A program made the position numbers and the translations under genes. A stretch of 55,549 nucleotides of DNA, taken from NCBI RefSeq assembly GCF_023283765.1, contig NZ_JAKILG010000031.1, positions 1 to 55,549 on the forward strand, given 5' to 3'. This DNA is from Shewanella profunda (lineage in GTDB: Bacteria > Pseudomonadota > Gammaproteobacteria > Enterobacterales > Shewanellaceae). Shown here piece by piece: positions 19,088 to 26,451 of the stretch (positions within the stretch are counted from its first letter, which is position 1; every line of letters begins with the position of its first letter). Under the pieces are notes generated by a model. That model was not told the DNA's origin, ran no database searches, and was given only the letters and a program-made list of their open reading frames with translations.

Positions 19088-19513
19088 ATGACAGAAATAG
19101 CTAAACTGGTAGATCTGCAACACGCCCATTTGGCTGTTCTTAAGCAAATTATACTCAAGGAAAAAGGCGCTTTGGTAGACCAAAACGCCGATTTGTTGTT
19201 GTCGCTTGCAAATGAAAAATCACAATGTCTAAAACAGCTTAAGGCAACTGATGAGCTGTTGGCCAATCACAACGATAAATCTCAGCTAACACAACAACCT
19301 GATCTTAACGATAAAATGGCAGAGGTTAAACGAGCGTTAACCGAATGCAAAGAACTGAATGAACAAAATGCCAGTTTGATCGAGATGAACTTAGCGAGTC
19401 TAAATCGCTTTGCTCAAGCCCTGCAAGCCAGTCGCAATGCCACTAGCCTTACCTATAACGATAAAGGTAAAACCTCAACAATCTCAAGTTTAGGTAATGA
19501 TTTAAAAGCCTAG
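19088..19513 (+). CDS. flgN: FlgK/FlgL export chaperone FlgN
   Basis: FlgN is a cytoplasmic chaperone for the junction proteins FlgK and FlgL. The 141-residue helical protein has a FlgN-like pattern (LQHAHLAVLKQIILKEKGAL, ANEKSQCLKQLKATDELLAN). It starts 2 bp after flgM, a standard pairing. Similarity within the family is low, so the call depends partly on position. Confidence 0.88.
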   Translation: MTEIAKLVDLQHAHLAVLKQIILKEKGALVDQNADLLLSLANEKSQCLKQLKATDELLANHNDKSQLTQQPDLNDKMAEVKRALTECKELNEQNASLIEMNLASLNRFAQALQASRNATSLTYNDKGKTSTISSLGNDLKA

Positions 19514-19903
19514 TCGCCTCTCAGCTTGTATATTCCTCTTTAAAATAAGCGTTACAAAACCACCAAACTAGCAAAAAAACCACGCAAATGCGCGGCCAAT
19601 GTGTTTGTAAAAAGTGGATAAAACACTAGATGATTGACATTTTACGGTTATTTTTTCAGCGATTCTGCGCTATTTTATGCAACACAGAGCGCATGTGATG
19701 TAGCTACTCGACATAAACTGGCGATAATGCACAGCATAAATACTGACCAAATACTTTCGCAAAGAGCCTCTCTGGCCAGCTCTTACTCTGGCTTTGCAAC
19801 CAACGAGCAGCTAAACACTATTTAGAATAACTAAACATCATTTCTCATTTCGTGAGATGACTTGCCAGAGCGAACAAAAGTTAATATTAAACATCAATAC
19901 GCC
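19514..19903. other. 390-bp gap between flgN and flgP
   Basis: The convergent gap between flgN and flgP holds a terminator-like hairpin (19573-19595). It also holds a 63-codon open frame (19634-19825) with no clear ribosome site, a cysteine- and serine-rich composition and no recognisable motif. I see no real gene or RNA here. Confidence 0.4.
19573..19595 (-). terminator. Intrinsic terminator facing the flgO-flgP operon
   Basis: On the minus strand, CCGCGC, loop ATTT, GCGTGG (one G-U pair) is followed by seven T residues, a complete intrinsic terminator. It lies about 310 bp beyond the flgP stop, so the flgOP transcript may have a long 3' end. Confidence 0.6.
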
Positions 19904-20353
19904 TTAAAAATAAGTCACTTCTTTAACTCTTTGAGGACGGCTTTGCTGCTGATAAAGCGCCCAAACCTGTGCGAAATCGAGTTCTAATTCAGTAACATAA
20001 TGCTCACCAGCGGGATAACTTTTTACAACTTTAGCCCCGCGTATGACTCCAGAAACCGAAGCTTTTACATTATCGTCCGTTAACATCCACTCACTCACAC
20101 TGCTATTTGCCGTAATTTTTTGCCCATAAACTTGTTCGGCTAATTCGCGGTAAGCCACAATTTTTGATGCCTGCATAGCCATCAACACTTTTTGCGATTG
20201 CTCTTTAGCGGGTTGTGTCGCTAAGGGCGCGTAGCCAATTGCAGTGAGTTTAGGAAAACTCGGTGGCGGCACATCTTCCCACTGTACGTATCGGTCTTTC
20301 GTTGCACAGCCGCTTAACAAAAGCACTGCGACAAGTAAGAGGTATCGTTTCAT
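19904..20353 (-). CDS. flgP: Flagellar outer-membrane lipoprotein FlgP
   Basis: FlgP is a lipoprotein of the outer-membrane disks around the basal body in polar flagellates (LPP20 family) and is needed for a stable, motile flagellum. The 149-residue precursor has a lipoprotein signal (MKRYLLLVAVLLLSGC, Cys16). The conserved stretch AYRELAEQVYGQKITANSSV lies in the middle. Its start overlaps the flgO stop by 4 bp. Confidence 0.88.
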   Translation of the reverse strand: MKRYLLLVAVLLLSGCATKDRYVQWEDVPPPSFPKLTAIGYAPLATQPAKEQSQKVLMAMQASKIVAYRELAEQVYGQKITANSSVSEWMLTDDNVKASVSGVIRGAKVVKSYPAGEHYVTELELDFAQVWALYQQQSRPQRVKEVTYF

Positions 20354-20982
20354 TTTCCATCTCCTAACACACGTACTTCATTCATACCTGAACCTGTTTG
20401 CCTATATAAAATGCCATTTTGGGATACTACTTTTTCAGATGGTTGCATGTAGTTGGGCATTTCTTTTTGAGTCACATATGTCTGAGAAGCCGAAACCACG
20501 CGATTGTTACTTACATTAACAATACGTGTGTTGATTGCCATGCCATTAGTTGTAGGGCTCATAGTCGATACCACTAAATGCTCGACGGGAAGATTGGTTG
20601 ATAACTTTTGCCAATCCCGCGTCAAAATAAAATCGCCATCTGCCGTCACTCTCAAACCATCACCTAGGTTTAAATCCACTACATTAAATTGAAAGTGATG
20701 CAGTGATGCCATTAATCCCTGCTGTAACTGCTGCGCCATTGCATGAGTGCTGTTCATATCCCCCACTAACACAGGGGTTGCAACAACTATGGGTTGATCT
20801 GAACGCAACGCATCATTTTGCTTTACCAATTCAGTGACAATTCGCTGGGCTAAATGATTAATCATCGACGTCGGCGGCAGACCATTACCATCATCTAAGC
20901 TAGGTTTCGGTGACGCAGCGGGTTTAGCAACGCATCCACCTAACACCACTAGGGTTAAGGGAATAATCACACGTTTTAGCAT
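20350..20982 (-). CDS. flgO: Flagellar outer-membrane lipoprotein FlgO
   Basis: FlgO is an outer-membrane protein required for flagellar stability in Vibrio and related genera. The 210-residue precursor has a lipobox (LVVLGGC, Cys17). The FlgO domain spans about 40-200, with VVATPVLVGDMNSTHAMAQQ, GDGLRVTADGDFILTRDW and VVSTMSPTTNGMAINTRIVN. It is co-transcribed with flgP behind a FliA-type promoter. Confidence 0.88.
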   Translation of the reverse strand: MLKRVIIPLTLVVLGGCVAKPAASPKPSLDDGNGLPPTSMINHLAQRIVTELVKQNDALRSDQPIVVATPVLVGDMNSTHAMAQQLQQGLMASLHHFQFNVVDLNLGDGLRVTADGDFILTRDWQKLSTNLPVEHLVVSTMSPTTNGMAINTRIVNVSNNRVVSASQTYVTQKEMPNYMQPSEKVVSQNGILYRQTGSGMNEVRVLGDGK

Positions 20983-21104
20983 TGGGCAGACCTCGTCTAT
21001 AAGGGTTTTTGGCCATTAGGTGGCAATAAAGCCACTGCCATCAAATATCGCAAATACCAGACCAAAACAGGACTTTGGCCGAAGATATTATACTCATACG
21101 CACT

Positions 21105-21131
21105 TTATCGACGGACAGCGGTAAAACTTTA
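21105..21131 (-). promoter_or_regulatory. Sigma-28 (FliA) promoter of flgO-flgP
   Basis: On the minus strand TAAA, a 15-base spacer and GTCGATAA match the FliA consensus with one change in the -10 element. The site lies about 120 bp upstream of flgO, in the divergent region shared with flgT. Confidence 0.7.
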
Positions 21132-21252
21132 TCTAAAACTCCAATTGAATAAGGCATGAAACTTGCTTTTATCCCTAAATAAAGTTGTATGTCAGTAAAC
21201 TGGCTCCATTACCAATCTCGCCATTTGCGACGGCATAGCGTTAAGGACTGAA

Positions 21253-22422
21253 TTGATGCACATATTAAGAACAGCTTCACTCATTAGTTTGAGTCTTGCC
21301 TTGCTTTCAATGCCTGTACAGGCTGAATGGATAGAGGCCAGCGGCGAAGCCATGATTGTTAATGGCAACATAGCTCAAGCTAGGGAGGAGGCCATCAATC
21401 AAGCAGTAAGTTATGCAACGCTTAGTACGGGCATTAGAATATCCAGCGAACAACAAACAACTAATGGTAATCTCACCCAAAACAGCTTTGCGATAAATCG
21501 GAATGCCCAAGCAATCAGCATTCAACTGGTAAATGAACGTATTCAAGGTCAGAGAATATATGTCTCTCTTCGGCTCGATCTAAATGAAGATCCTACGCAG
21601 CAATGTCCGAATGGACAATTAAAAGCTGCTATTTTAATACCTCAGGCGCAAATTAAAGATCGCACTCAACTCAGATACGGCCAACTTTCAGGATTTGAAG
21701 AAATTATCTCCGAAAAACTGGGTAATAGTATCGATAGCTATTCATCTACAAGTTTTAGTCACCTACATGCTAAAGAACGACTCGATATTACCCAAGAATT
21801 AGCAGACACCCGTGGATATAGACTGCCAAGCTGGCTGAGCGAGATCACCGACAGTCAATATATTCTACAACCACAAATTATCGATATTTCAACAGAGTCA
21901 GTGGAATCAACCTTTCTCGGCATATGGGATGAGGCGCCGCTTAGACAGTTTCAACTTAAGCTTAATCTCTACCATGGGATCAGTGGAGAGGAAGTATGGA
22001 GCAAGAGTTATAGCACCTCTGCCCCATGGGAATTTGAAGAACAAGCCATCATATCCCCTAACAGTGACAGATTTTGGCGCTCGGCCTATGGCAGAAATAT
22101 CAATCAATTAATTCAACAAGCCACTCAAGATTTGGATAGCACACTCAACTGTCGCCCCTTACTCGGGCAAGTAGTTAGTCGCCAAACGGATAGGATCATA
22201 CTGAATCTAGGGAGAAAACATGGCATTCGCGTTAACGATAAATTCCAAGTGGTACTGCAGCAAAACTTACCCGATAGACTCAATGAAATGCGTCCTGTCG
22301 CAACGAAGAGTCGTGCCACAGTCAAAATTGAACAGGTGAGTGAAGAAAGCTCAACCGCAGTGCTTGTAGACAAAAATGCTGTCTACAATGTACAGATAAA
22401 CGACATCGCGCTTAAGATTTAA
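21253..22422 (+). CDS. flgT: Flagellar H-ring protein FlgT
   Basis: FlgT forms the H ring in the periplasm of polar sheathed or high-torque flagella and supports MotX/MotY assembly. The 389-residue precursor has a signal peptide (to about residue 24, VQAEW). The FlgT N-terminal domain spans about 25-110 (EASGEAMIVNGNIAQAREEA), with middle and C-terminal domains after it (GQVVSRQTDRIILNLGRKHG). Length is normal. It is divergent from flgO, as in Vibrio. Confidence 0.9.
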   Translation: MMHILRTASLISLSLALLSMPVQAEWIEASGEAMIVNGNIAQAREEAINQAVSYATLSTGIRISSEQQTTNGNLTQNSFAINRNAQAISIQLVNERIQGQRIYVSLRLDLNEDPTQQCPNGQLKAAILIPQAQIKDRTQLRYGQLSGFEEIISEKLGNSIDSYSSTSFSHLHAKERLDITQELADTRGYRLPSWLSEITDSQYILQPQIIDISTESVESTFLGIWDEAPLRQFQLKLNLYHGISGEEVWSKSYSTSAPWEFEEQAIISPNSDRFWRSAYGRNINQLIQQATQDLDSTLNCRPLLGQVVSRQTDRIILNLGRKHGIRVNDKFQVVLQQNLPDRLNEMRPVATKSRATVKIEQVSEESSTAVLVDKNAVYNVQINDIALKI

Positions 22423-22477
22423 GCAACTAAATCATAAGCCTTTTAATCAGAGATAAAACCAGTATAATCACCCTCGT

Positions 22478-22553
22478 CTCTTCATAGCTCAACAGGATAG
22501 AGCAGCCGCCTCCTAAGCGGCCGATCGGGGTTCGAGTCCCTGTGGAGAGACCA
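22478..22553 (+). tRNA. tRNA-Arg (anticodon CCT)
   Basis: A full cloverleaf can be drawn. The acceptor pair CTCTTCA/TGGAGAG fits completely. The D arm is GCTC/GAGC. The anticodon arm is GCCGC/GCGGC with loop CTCCTAA, so the anticodon CCT sits at 22512-22514. The T arm is CGGGG/CCCTG with TTCGAGT, discriminator A, and encoded CCA at 22551-22553. A TATAAT-like element lies at 22463-22468. The gene is the integration site of the island. Its 3' end is repeated at 36086, so the copy here remains complete. Confidence 0.97.
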
Positions 22554-22554
22554 G
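22529..22554 (+). repeat. Left attachment site of the island (in tRNA-Arg 3' end)
   Basis: A 26-bp segment covering the T arm, 3' acceptor strand, CCA and one base beyond is repeated exactly, in direct orientation, at 36086-36111. This is the usual core of tRNA-targeted tyrosine integrases, and it fixes the island ends. Confidence 0.95.
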
Positions 22555-22595
22555 TAGCCTATATAAATCAATCAGTTACAAGAAAATTTTCGTTT

Positions 22596-22615
22596 TATCC
22601 TACTCATATCCTACT
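22596..22615 (+). promoter_or_regulatory. Putative integrase arm-type sites, left end
   Basis: Two direct copies of TATCCTACT (22596-22604 and 22607-22615) lie 11 bp apart, 43 bp inside attL. The same word occurs two or three times next to attR (35930-35966) in the same orientation. Short repeats at both ends of an integrase element are typical arm-binding sites; this reading is inferred from position. Confidence 0.65.
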
Positions 22616-22772
22616 TTATATCTTTATATATTTTTTTTCTTCCTAAATTGAAAATAAATACTTGATTTTGTTAAAGCATTATGTTATTTGACTTTTTTAT
22701 GGTTTTTTGTTATATTACTTTAAATCAAATGTCAATTTGATTATAAAAAAACAAACAAAAAAATAAGGGGTT

Positions 22773-22961
22773 ATGATGGAAATGATGTTATTAACGAACG
22801 AAGAAGCCGCAACTTTTTTAAAAATTTCACCGAGAACGCTTACCAATTGGCGATCAGCCAGAAACGCGAGAATCCCATTTTCGAAAGTTGGTCGAGGTGT
22901 AAGATACAATCAGCAAGATCTAGTTGATTTTGTCAATTCGAACACCAAACAAATCTCATAG
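22773..22961 (+). CDS. AlpA/excisionase-like DNA-binding protein
   Basis: A 62-residue protein with a MerR-type helix-turn-helix (NEEAATFLKISPRTLTNWRS, then GRGVRYNQQDLVDFVNS), as found in phage and island excisionases and AlpA regulators. A ribosome site (AAGGGG) precedes the ATG at 22773; an ATG at 22776 is an alternative. It lies at the left end near the arm sites, which suits a recombination directionality factor. A terminator-like hairpin follows about 55 bp after its stop. Confidence 0.8.
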   Translation: MMEMMLLTNEEAATFLKISPRTLTNWRSARNARIPFSKVGRGVRYNQQDLVDFVNSNTKQIS

Positions 22962-23015
22962 TCAATCAATAAAAAAGAGTCAAAAATATGTACTTTTACT
23001 TTACATTGAACAATA

Positions 23016-23039
23016 AAAAGCCGTTAAATAGCGGCTTTT
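23016..23039. terminator. Intrinsic terminator after the AlpA-like gene
   Basis: An 8-bp stem AAAAGCCG/CGGCTTTT around an 8-base loop, with T residues at the end on the plus strand and A residues on the other side. It can serve the plus-strand regulator and, in the other direction, the rep gene. Confidence 0.7.
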
Positions 23040-23099
23040 AAATCTATATTAAAAATCAGTATCAGTAAAAATTTAAGACTTACTAGACTTCTACTTTCG

Positions 23100-23972
23100 C
23101 TATATATCATCGGAATTTATTTCATCGGCAAGAACAACTGCATCATTGATTTTTTTGTTCTTCTTCTCCGTCTCCTTTTTCTTTTTATTTATAATTTTAA
23201 CTTTATCAATATCATTGATTTTTTCAAACTCGAAACCACTAATATGATTTAAAGATACGAGCTGCTCAAGAGCAAATTTTAACTTTCTCTTTTTTTCTCT
23301 ATTTTCCATTTTTGAATGACCCAAACGCTCTAAAAACTTATATAAATCGACATAGAAACAGCTCTGTCTTTTGAATTTTTTAGTCTGAAGATAAAGATAT
23401 ACAGCTTTTGCGTACTGCGTTTTTATTTTGTAATACACAGTCAAATCGATCAATTCTTAAGAAAAATCAGCAGTAGCTATTGCGCCTAATTTCCTGCTCA
23501 ATTCAATTTTAATCTCTTTAGATTCAGTATCATAAAAAGTGCTTTGAAAAAGTGGAAATGACAATCTAGTTGTATATTTATCCACATCATCACATCCGTC
23601 TTTATAAAAGAATAATTCAACATGACAAAATTCTAATCGCTTTATTCTCTTTACTAATACTTTTCTCTTAGCTTCAGTTCTTGAAGCTTTTGATAGTTTC
23701 AATGCTTCAAACAATTCTTTATCAGTTAATGAAATACTAAATTTTCTATACTGTTGATATTTGCTAATTATAATAGCAAATAAAGGAAAGTCATCCGATG
23801 CATTCAACTCTAAACCGTTATAAACAACTCTTTCATTTTTAGTTCTTGAAATATCATAACTAACTAACCCTCTTGAATTTTCATCAACTTTGTAATTTGA
23901 TGTCGCGAAAATTGGCGCATGTATAATTGATGATAACTGCATAGATTCTGTGCTTTTTTTTATTTTTTTCAT
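23100..23972 (-). pseudogene. Plasmid-type replication initiator, interrupted by one in-frame stop
   Basis: Two open frames (23457-23972 and 23100-23453) lie in the same reading frame with only TAA GAA between them. Together they give 290 codons with a single ochre stop at codon 172 (context TCT TAA GAA). The joined protein resembles TrfA/RepA-like winged-helix initiators. The N-terminal part has VVYNGLELNASDDFPLFAII and SLTDKELFEAL. The C-terminal part, YYKIKTQYAKAVYLYLQTKK, followed by YVDLYKFLERLG, reads as the second winged helix. The second frame alone could start only at TTG. Iteron-like repeats lie upstream. The most likely reading is a recent nonsense mutation that leaves replication defective. 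Readthrough or two working fragments remain possible. Family assignment is moderate. Confidence 0.7.
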
Positions 23973-24441
23973 ATTAATGTTCCATAGTTATAAGTAATAG
24001 ATATCACATTTAAATACGTTGTCAACAGTAGCACACAATAAATTTATAATTATTTTAAACATTTTATTGAGCTAATAAATATAAGTAGTAGCTTGAATTA
24101 TTATTTTAACAACTAGACAAGTAAAAAAGAAACACACGAAAATCATGATTGATTTCATCGTAAAGATAAAGAAGGAGCACACAAATCATAAAAAAGCAGC
24201 CACGAATCATAAAAAAGTAGCCACAAAACATTGATGTAGCCCTTGTTGTGCATGGTTTTCAAAGTCTGTAACCGTTTTTAACCTTTTTAAACCTGCTTGT
24301 TAACTTATTTTGAGATTACATTATCGTTAACTAACTTTTGTATATTGATCACTATTTAATTCACTTCACTACACAAACAGGGTTTGTTTCGTTTCGTTCA
24401 CTTTTTATCTGATGAAAAGCTTGATTATATTTAATTGAACT
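23973..24441. other. 469-bp gap upstream of rep, probable former origin
   Basis: This AT-rich stretch contains no gene. It holds the 21-bp direct repeats at 24184-24225 and short related words around them. By analogy with iteron plasmids it is a plausible origin of replication next to the initiator. Confidence 0.5.
24139..24240. repeat. Iteron-like direct repeats
   Basis: Two direct repeats of 21 bp (core AATCATAAAAAAG, then YAGCCACR) start at 24184 and 24205. A degenerate third copy follows at about 24226. A related word (CACACGAAAATCAT) lies upstream near 24133-24146. Repeat length near 21 bp, spacing of two helical turns and position beside rep suit an initiator binding array. Confidence 0.6.
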
Positions 24442-25722
24442 TTAACTATTAAAAATCTGATTAAGTTTTTTAAATTTAGTAGATAATCTTTGTTTTTTAT
24501 CAATTTCAGCAGAAACTTCAGTATTATTTATTGCGTTAATTTGTTCTTCATTATAAACAATATTTGCATGTATAGACGCTGTTACAACTTCATCAGCAGT
24601 TTTTTCAATAATATTTGACAAACCTCCAGAACTAATTTCTTTAAACCATAATTGGAATTTATTATAAACATTTCTAATTGATTCTAGTGTTTTCTCTAAG
24701 TTAGTCACTTCTTTTCTCTGTGATTTTATTATACTTTCATTAGATTCAATTTCAATTTTTTGCCTTTCTAAAACTGTATTGATATTTTCTTCAAGTTTTT
24801 TCTGCCTAATTTCTCTTTTTATTTTTTCTTCTCGAACATAAACAGATTTATCTTTATGCTCTGCATTCGTAATCTGTTTAGATATTCCGCGCCTAAAACC
24901 CAAATGTTTGAAACTTTCTGCAACTCGGTCTTGCATAGCTACAAAATTTTGATTGAGTTTATACTTGGTCAGTTCTTCGTCATTTGAAGCTCTCAAATCA
25001 TCATCACGCTTCGAATCTGCTAAAGACTGACGTATGTATGGTTGATGTGAAGAAAGTGGCTTTAAAGGCTGTCTCTTGAACTTAAAATCATAATTGAAGA
25101 ACAAGCAGTGTGAATGAATGTTTCTTTTCCATTTACCAGTTGCTTGATCAACGTGTCCTTCGTCCATATGTAAAGCTCCACCCATAAATTTCATGCCATG
25201 TACACTTTCTTCACCTTGGCAATGTGTTTTTAATCTTTTCTCAAGACCTTTTGCTAATTTAATTTGTATGTCCGATTGACTTAAATTAGGATATTTCAAT
25301 TTAAGCTGTTTTTCTAAAAACTCAATTTGTTCTTCAGAAAAAACAACTATCATTTCAAGTGTTGTATTCATGTCTTTTCTTGATTTTTTTCCTGTTTCAG
25401 CTTCAAAATCAACTTTAACTTTATTATAAGCATCGATTAGATCTAAATTTTCAAAATCAGATCCGACAAAATTTGTATTTAAATGAGAAAGATCTTCATT
25501 TGGATTTAATGAGTTAGTATTTTTAAATCTAAGTATATGATCTAAAAGCTCAATAGTTCCTTTATGCTTTTCAGTTTTTGTTTCAAAAACTTTATAAGAT
25601 CTACCATCTTTATTCTTTAGTAACAGTCCCTTTTCGTCTTTAGCCCATATTTTCCTTTTTTTAGATAGTTCACATTGTTGATCTTTATAATATGCAGTTC
25701 TAACAGATATAAAATCACTCAT
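24442..25722 (-). CDS. MobV-family relaxase (Pre/Mob mobilization protein)
   Basis: MobV relaxases nick oriT and lead the strand during conjugal transfer. The 426-residue protein carries the family signature HxDE...HxH: His185, Asp187 and Glu188 in LHMDEGHVDQ, and His203 and His205 in NIHSHCLFF. The C-terminal third (about 295-426) is charged and probably coiled coil. A ribosome site (AAAGGTGG) precedes the ATG. A MobV-type oriT lies about 80 bp upstream, as in pMV158. No type IV secretion genes are present in the island. Confidence 0.85.
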   Translation of the reverse strand: MSDFISVRTAYYKDQQCELSKKRKIWAKDEKGLLLKNKDGRSYKVFETKTEKHKGTIELLDHILRFKNTNSLNPNEDLSHLNTNFVGSDFENLDLIDAYNKVKVDFEAETGKKSRKDMNTTLEMIVVFSEEQIEFLEKQLKLKYPNLSQSDIQIKLAKGLEKRLKTHCQGEESVHGMKFMGGALHMDEGHVDQATGKWKRNIHSHCLFFNYDFKFKRQPLKPLSSHQPYIRQSLADSKRDDDLRASNDEELTKYKLNQNFVAMQDRVAESFKHLGFRRGISKQITNAEHKDKSVYVREEKIKREIRQKKLEENINTVLERQKIEIESNESIIKSQRKEVTNLEKTLESIRNVYNKFQLWFKEISSGGLSNIIEKTADEVVTASIHANIVYNEEQINAINNTEVSAEIDKKQRLSTKFKKLNQIFNS

Positions 25723-25797
25723 TAATAACCACCTTTATTATTATATATACTTTAAACATCTCAGAAAAATATATTATTTCAATAGCGATTTAGAATA

Positions 25798-25819
25798 AAA
25801 TTTTAACACACTAAAACTT
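25798..25819 (-). other. Putative origin of transfer (MobV/pMV158-type nic hairpin)
   Basis: On the minus strand the hairpin arms AAGTTTTA and TAAAATTT flank GTGTGT. Together they contain TAGTGTGTTA (25804-25813), which I recall as the nick region of pMV158-type oriT (TAGTGTG/TTA). All eight stem positions pair, one as G-T. The hairpin is 76 bp upstream of the relaxase start, in the same place as in pMV158. Confidence 0.75.
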
Positions 25820-25936
25820 TGTTCCAAAGGTGTGCTCTGCGAGAGGTGATTTTTTTGTAAAAATAAGCAAAATTTTGACTTGAAAAATATTTATTTCATG
25901 CAATAATTTAATTTATAGTATTTAAATGAGGGGAAT

Positions 25937-26119
25937 ATGGATAACAATAGAAAAAGCAGTAATAAAGATATTTCAAGAGTCAATATCACTTATGATCCAC
26001 AATATGAAAAGAATATTCACGACTGGCTATTAAAACAGCGTTTCTTAAATAAACATAAGGACAATACTAGTAAAGGGAAAGGGAAAGCTAAAGGTGCAGA
26101 TAATGGATTTAGAAAATAA
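25937..26119 (+). CDS. Small basic protein divergent from the relaxase
   Basis: A 60-residue protein with a strong ribosome site (GAGGGGAAT) 1 base before the ATG region. The N-terminal half (ISRVNITYDPQYEKNIHDWL) could be a beta strand followed by helix. The C-terminal tail is lysine- and glycine-rich (KGKGKAKGADNG). It lies divergently from the relaxase across oriT, so a DNA-binding mobilization accessory or repressor role is possible; no family is recognised. Confidence 0.6.
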   Translation: MDNNRKSSNKDISRVNITYDPQYEKNIHDWLLKQRFLNKHKDNTSKGKGKAKGADNGFRK

Positions 26120-26423
26120 AATCGACCAAGCAAAAAATCTTATAGACCATTTTTATTCTATTCATAGTGAGCAAATTAATCATCATGATTCTAATATTAA
26201 TTTTGATCTAATTTACTTTATGCATTTTTATCATATAATTTTGATGAAAAAGATAAAAAATATTTTCAATTTATCAGATGAACAATTTGAGAAACTACAA
26301 GTCAACCCAACATTTCAAAATAGCATTATAAAATACATCGATGCTGTAGTTATTAAACTAGTAAATAAAGCATTAGATCAACGTCTATACTCCCCTCGCA
26401 GAAAAACATCCAGAAAACCTTGA
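26103..26423 (+). CDS. Small hypothetical protein
   Basis: The ATG at 26103, with AAGG 8 bases upstream, is preferred over the GTG at 26094. It gives a 106-residue helical, AT-rich protein (MDLENKIDQAKNLIDHFYSI, IIKYIDAVVIKLVNKALDQR). The frame overlaps the end of the preceding gene by 17 bp, so the two are probably coupled. No family is recognised. The pairing beside a relaxase suggests an accessory mobilization or copy-control role, which is inference. Confidence 0.6.
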   Translation: MDLENKIDQAKNLIDHFYSIHSEQINHHDSNINFDLIYFMHFYHIILMKKIKNIFNLSDEQFEKLQVNPTFQNSIIKYIDAVVIKLVNKALDQRLYSPRRKTSRKP

Positions 26424-26451
26424 ACCATATACATGTATTTCAGCTGTAAAA

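Noticed and set aside
19634..19825. 63-codon plus-strand frame after flgN
   Set aside because: No ribosome site, no recognisable motif, unusual composition; best treated as intergenic.
23457..23459. Selenocysteine or programmed recoding at the rep stop
   Set aside because: The stop is TAA, not TGA, and no downstream stem or slippery sequence was noticed; a nonsense mutation is simpler.
23578..23586. Exact DnaA-box word TTATCCACA
   Set aside because: It lies inside the rep coding sequence, is single, and can be explained by the codons for the protein; not called as an origin element.
24139..24240. 21-bp repeats considered as a CRISPR fragment
   Set aside because: Copies are directly adjacent with no unique spacers; iteron-like arrangement fits better.
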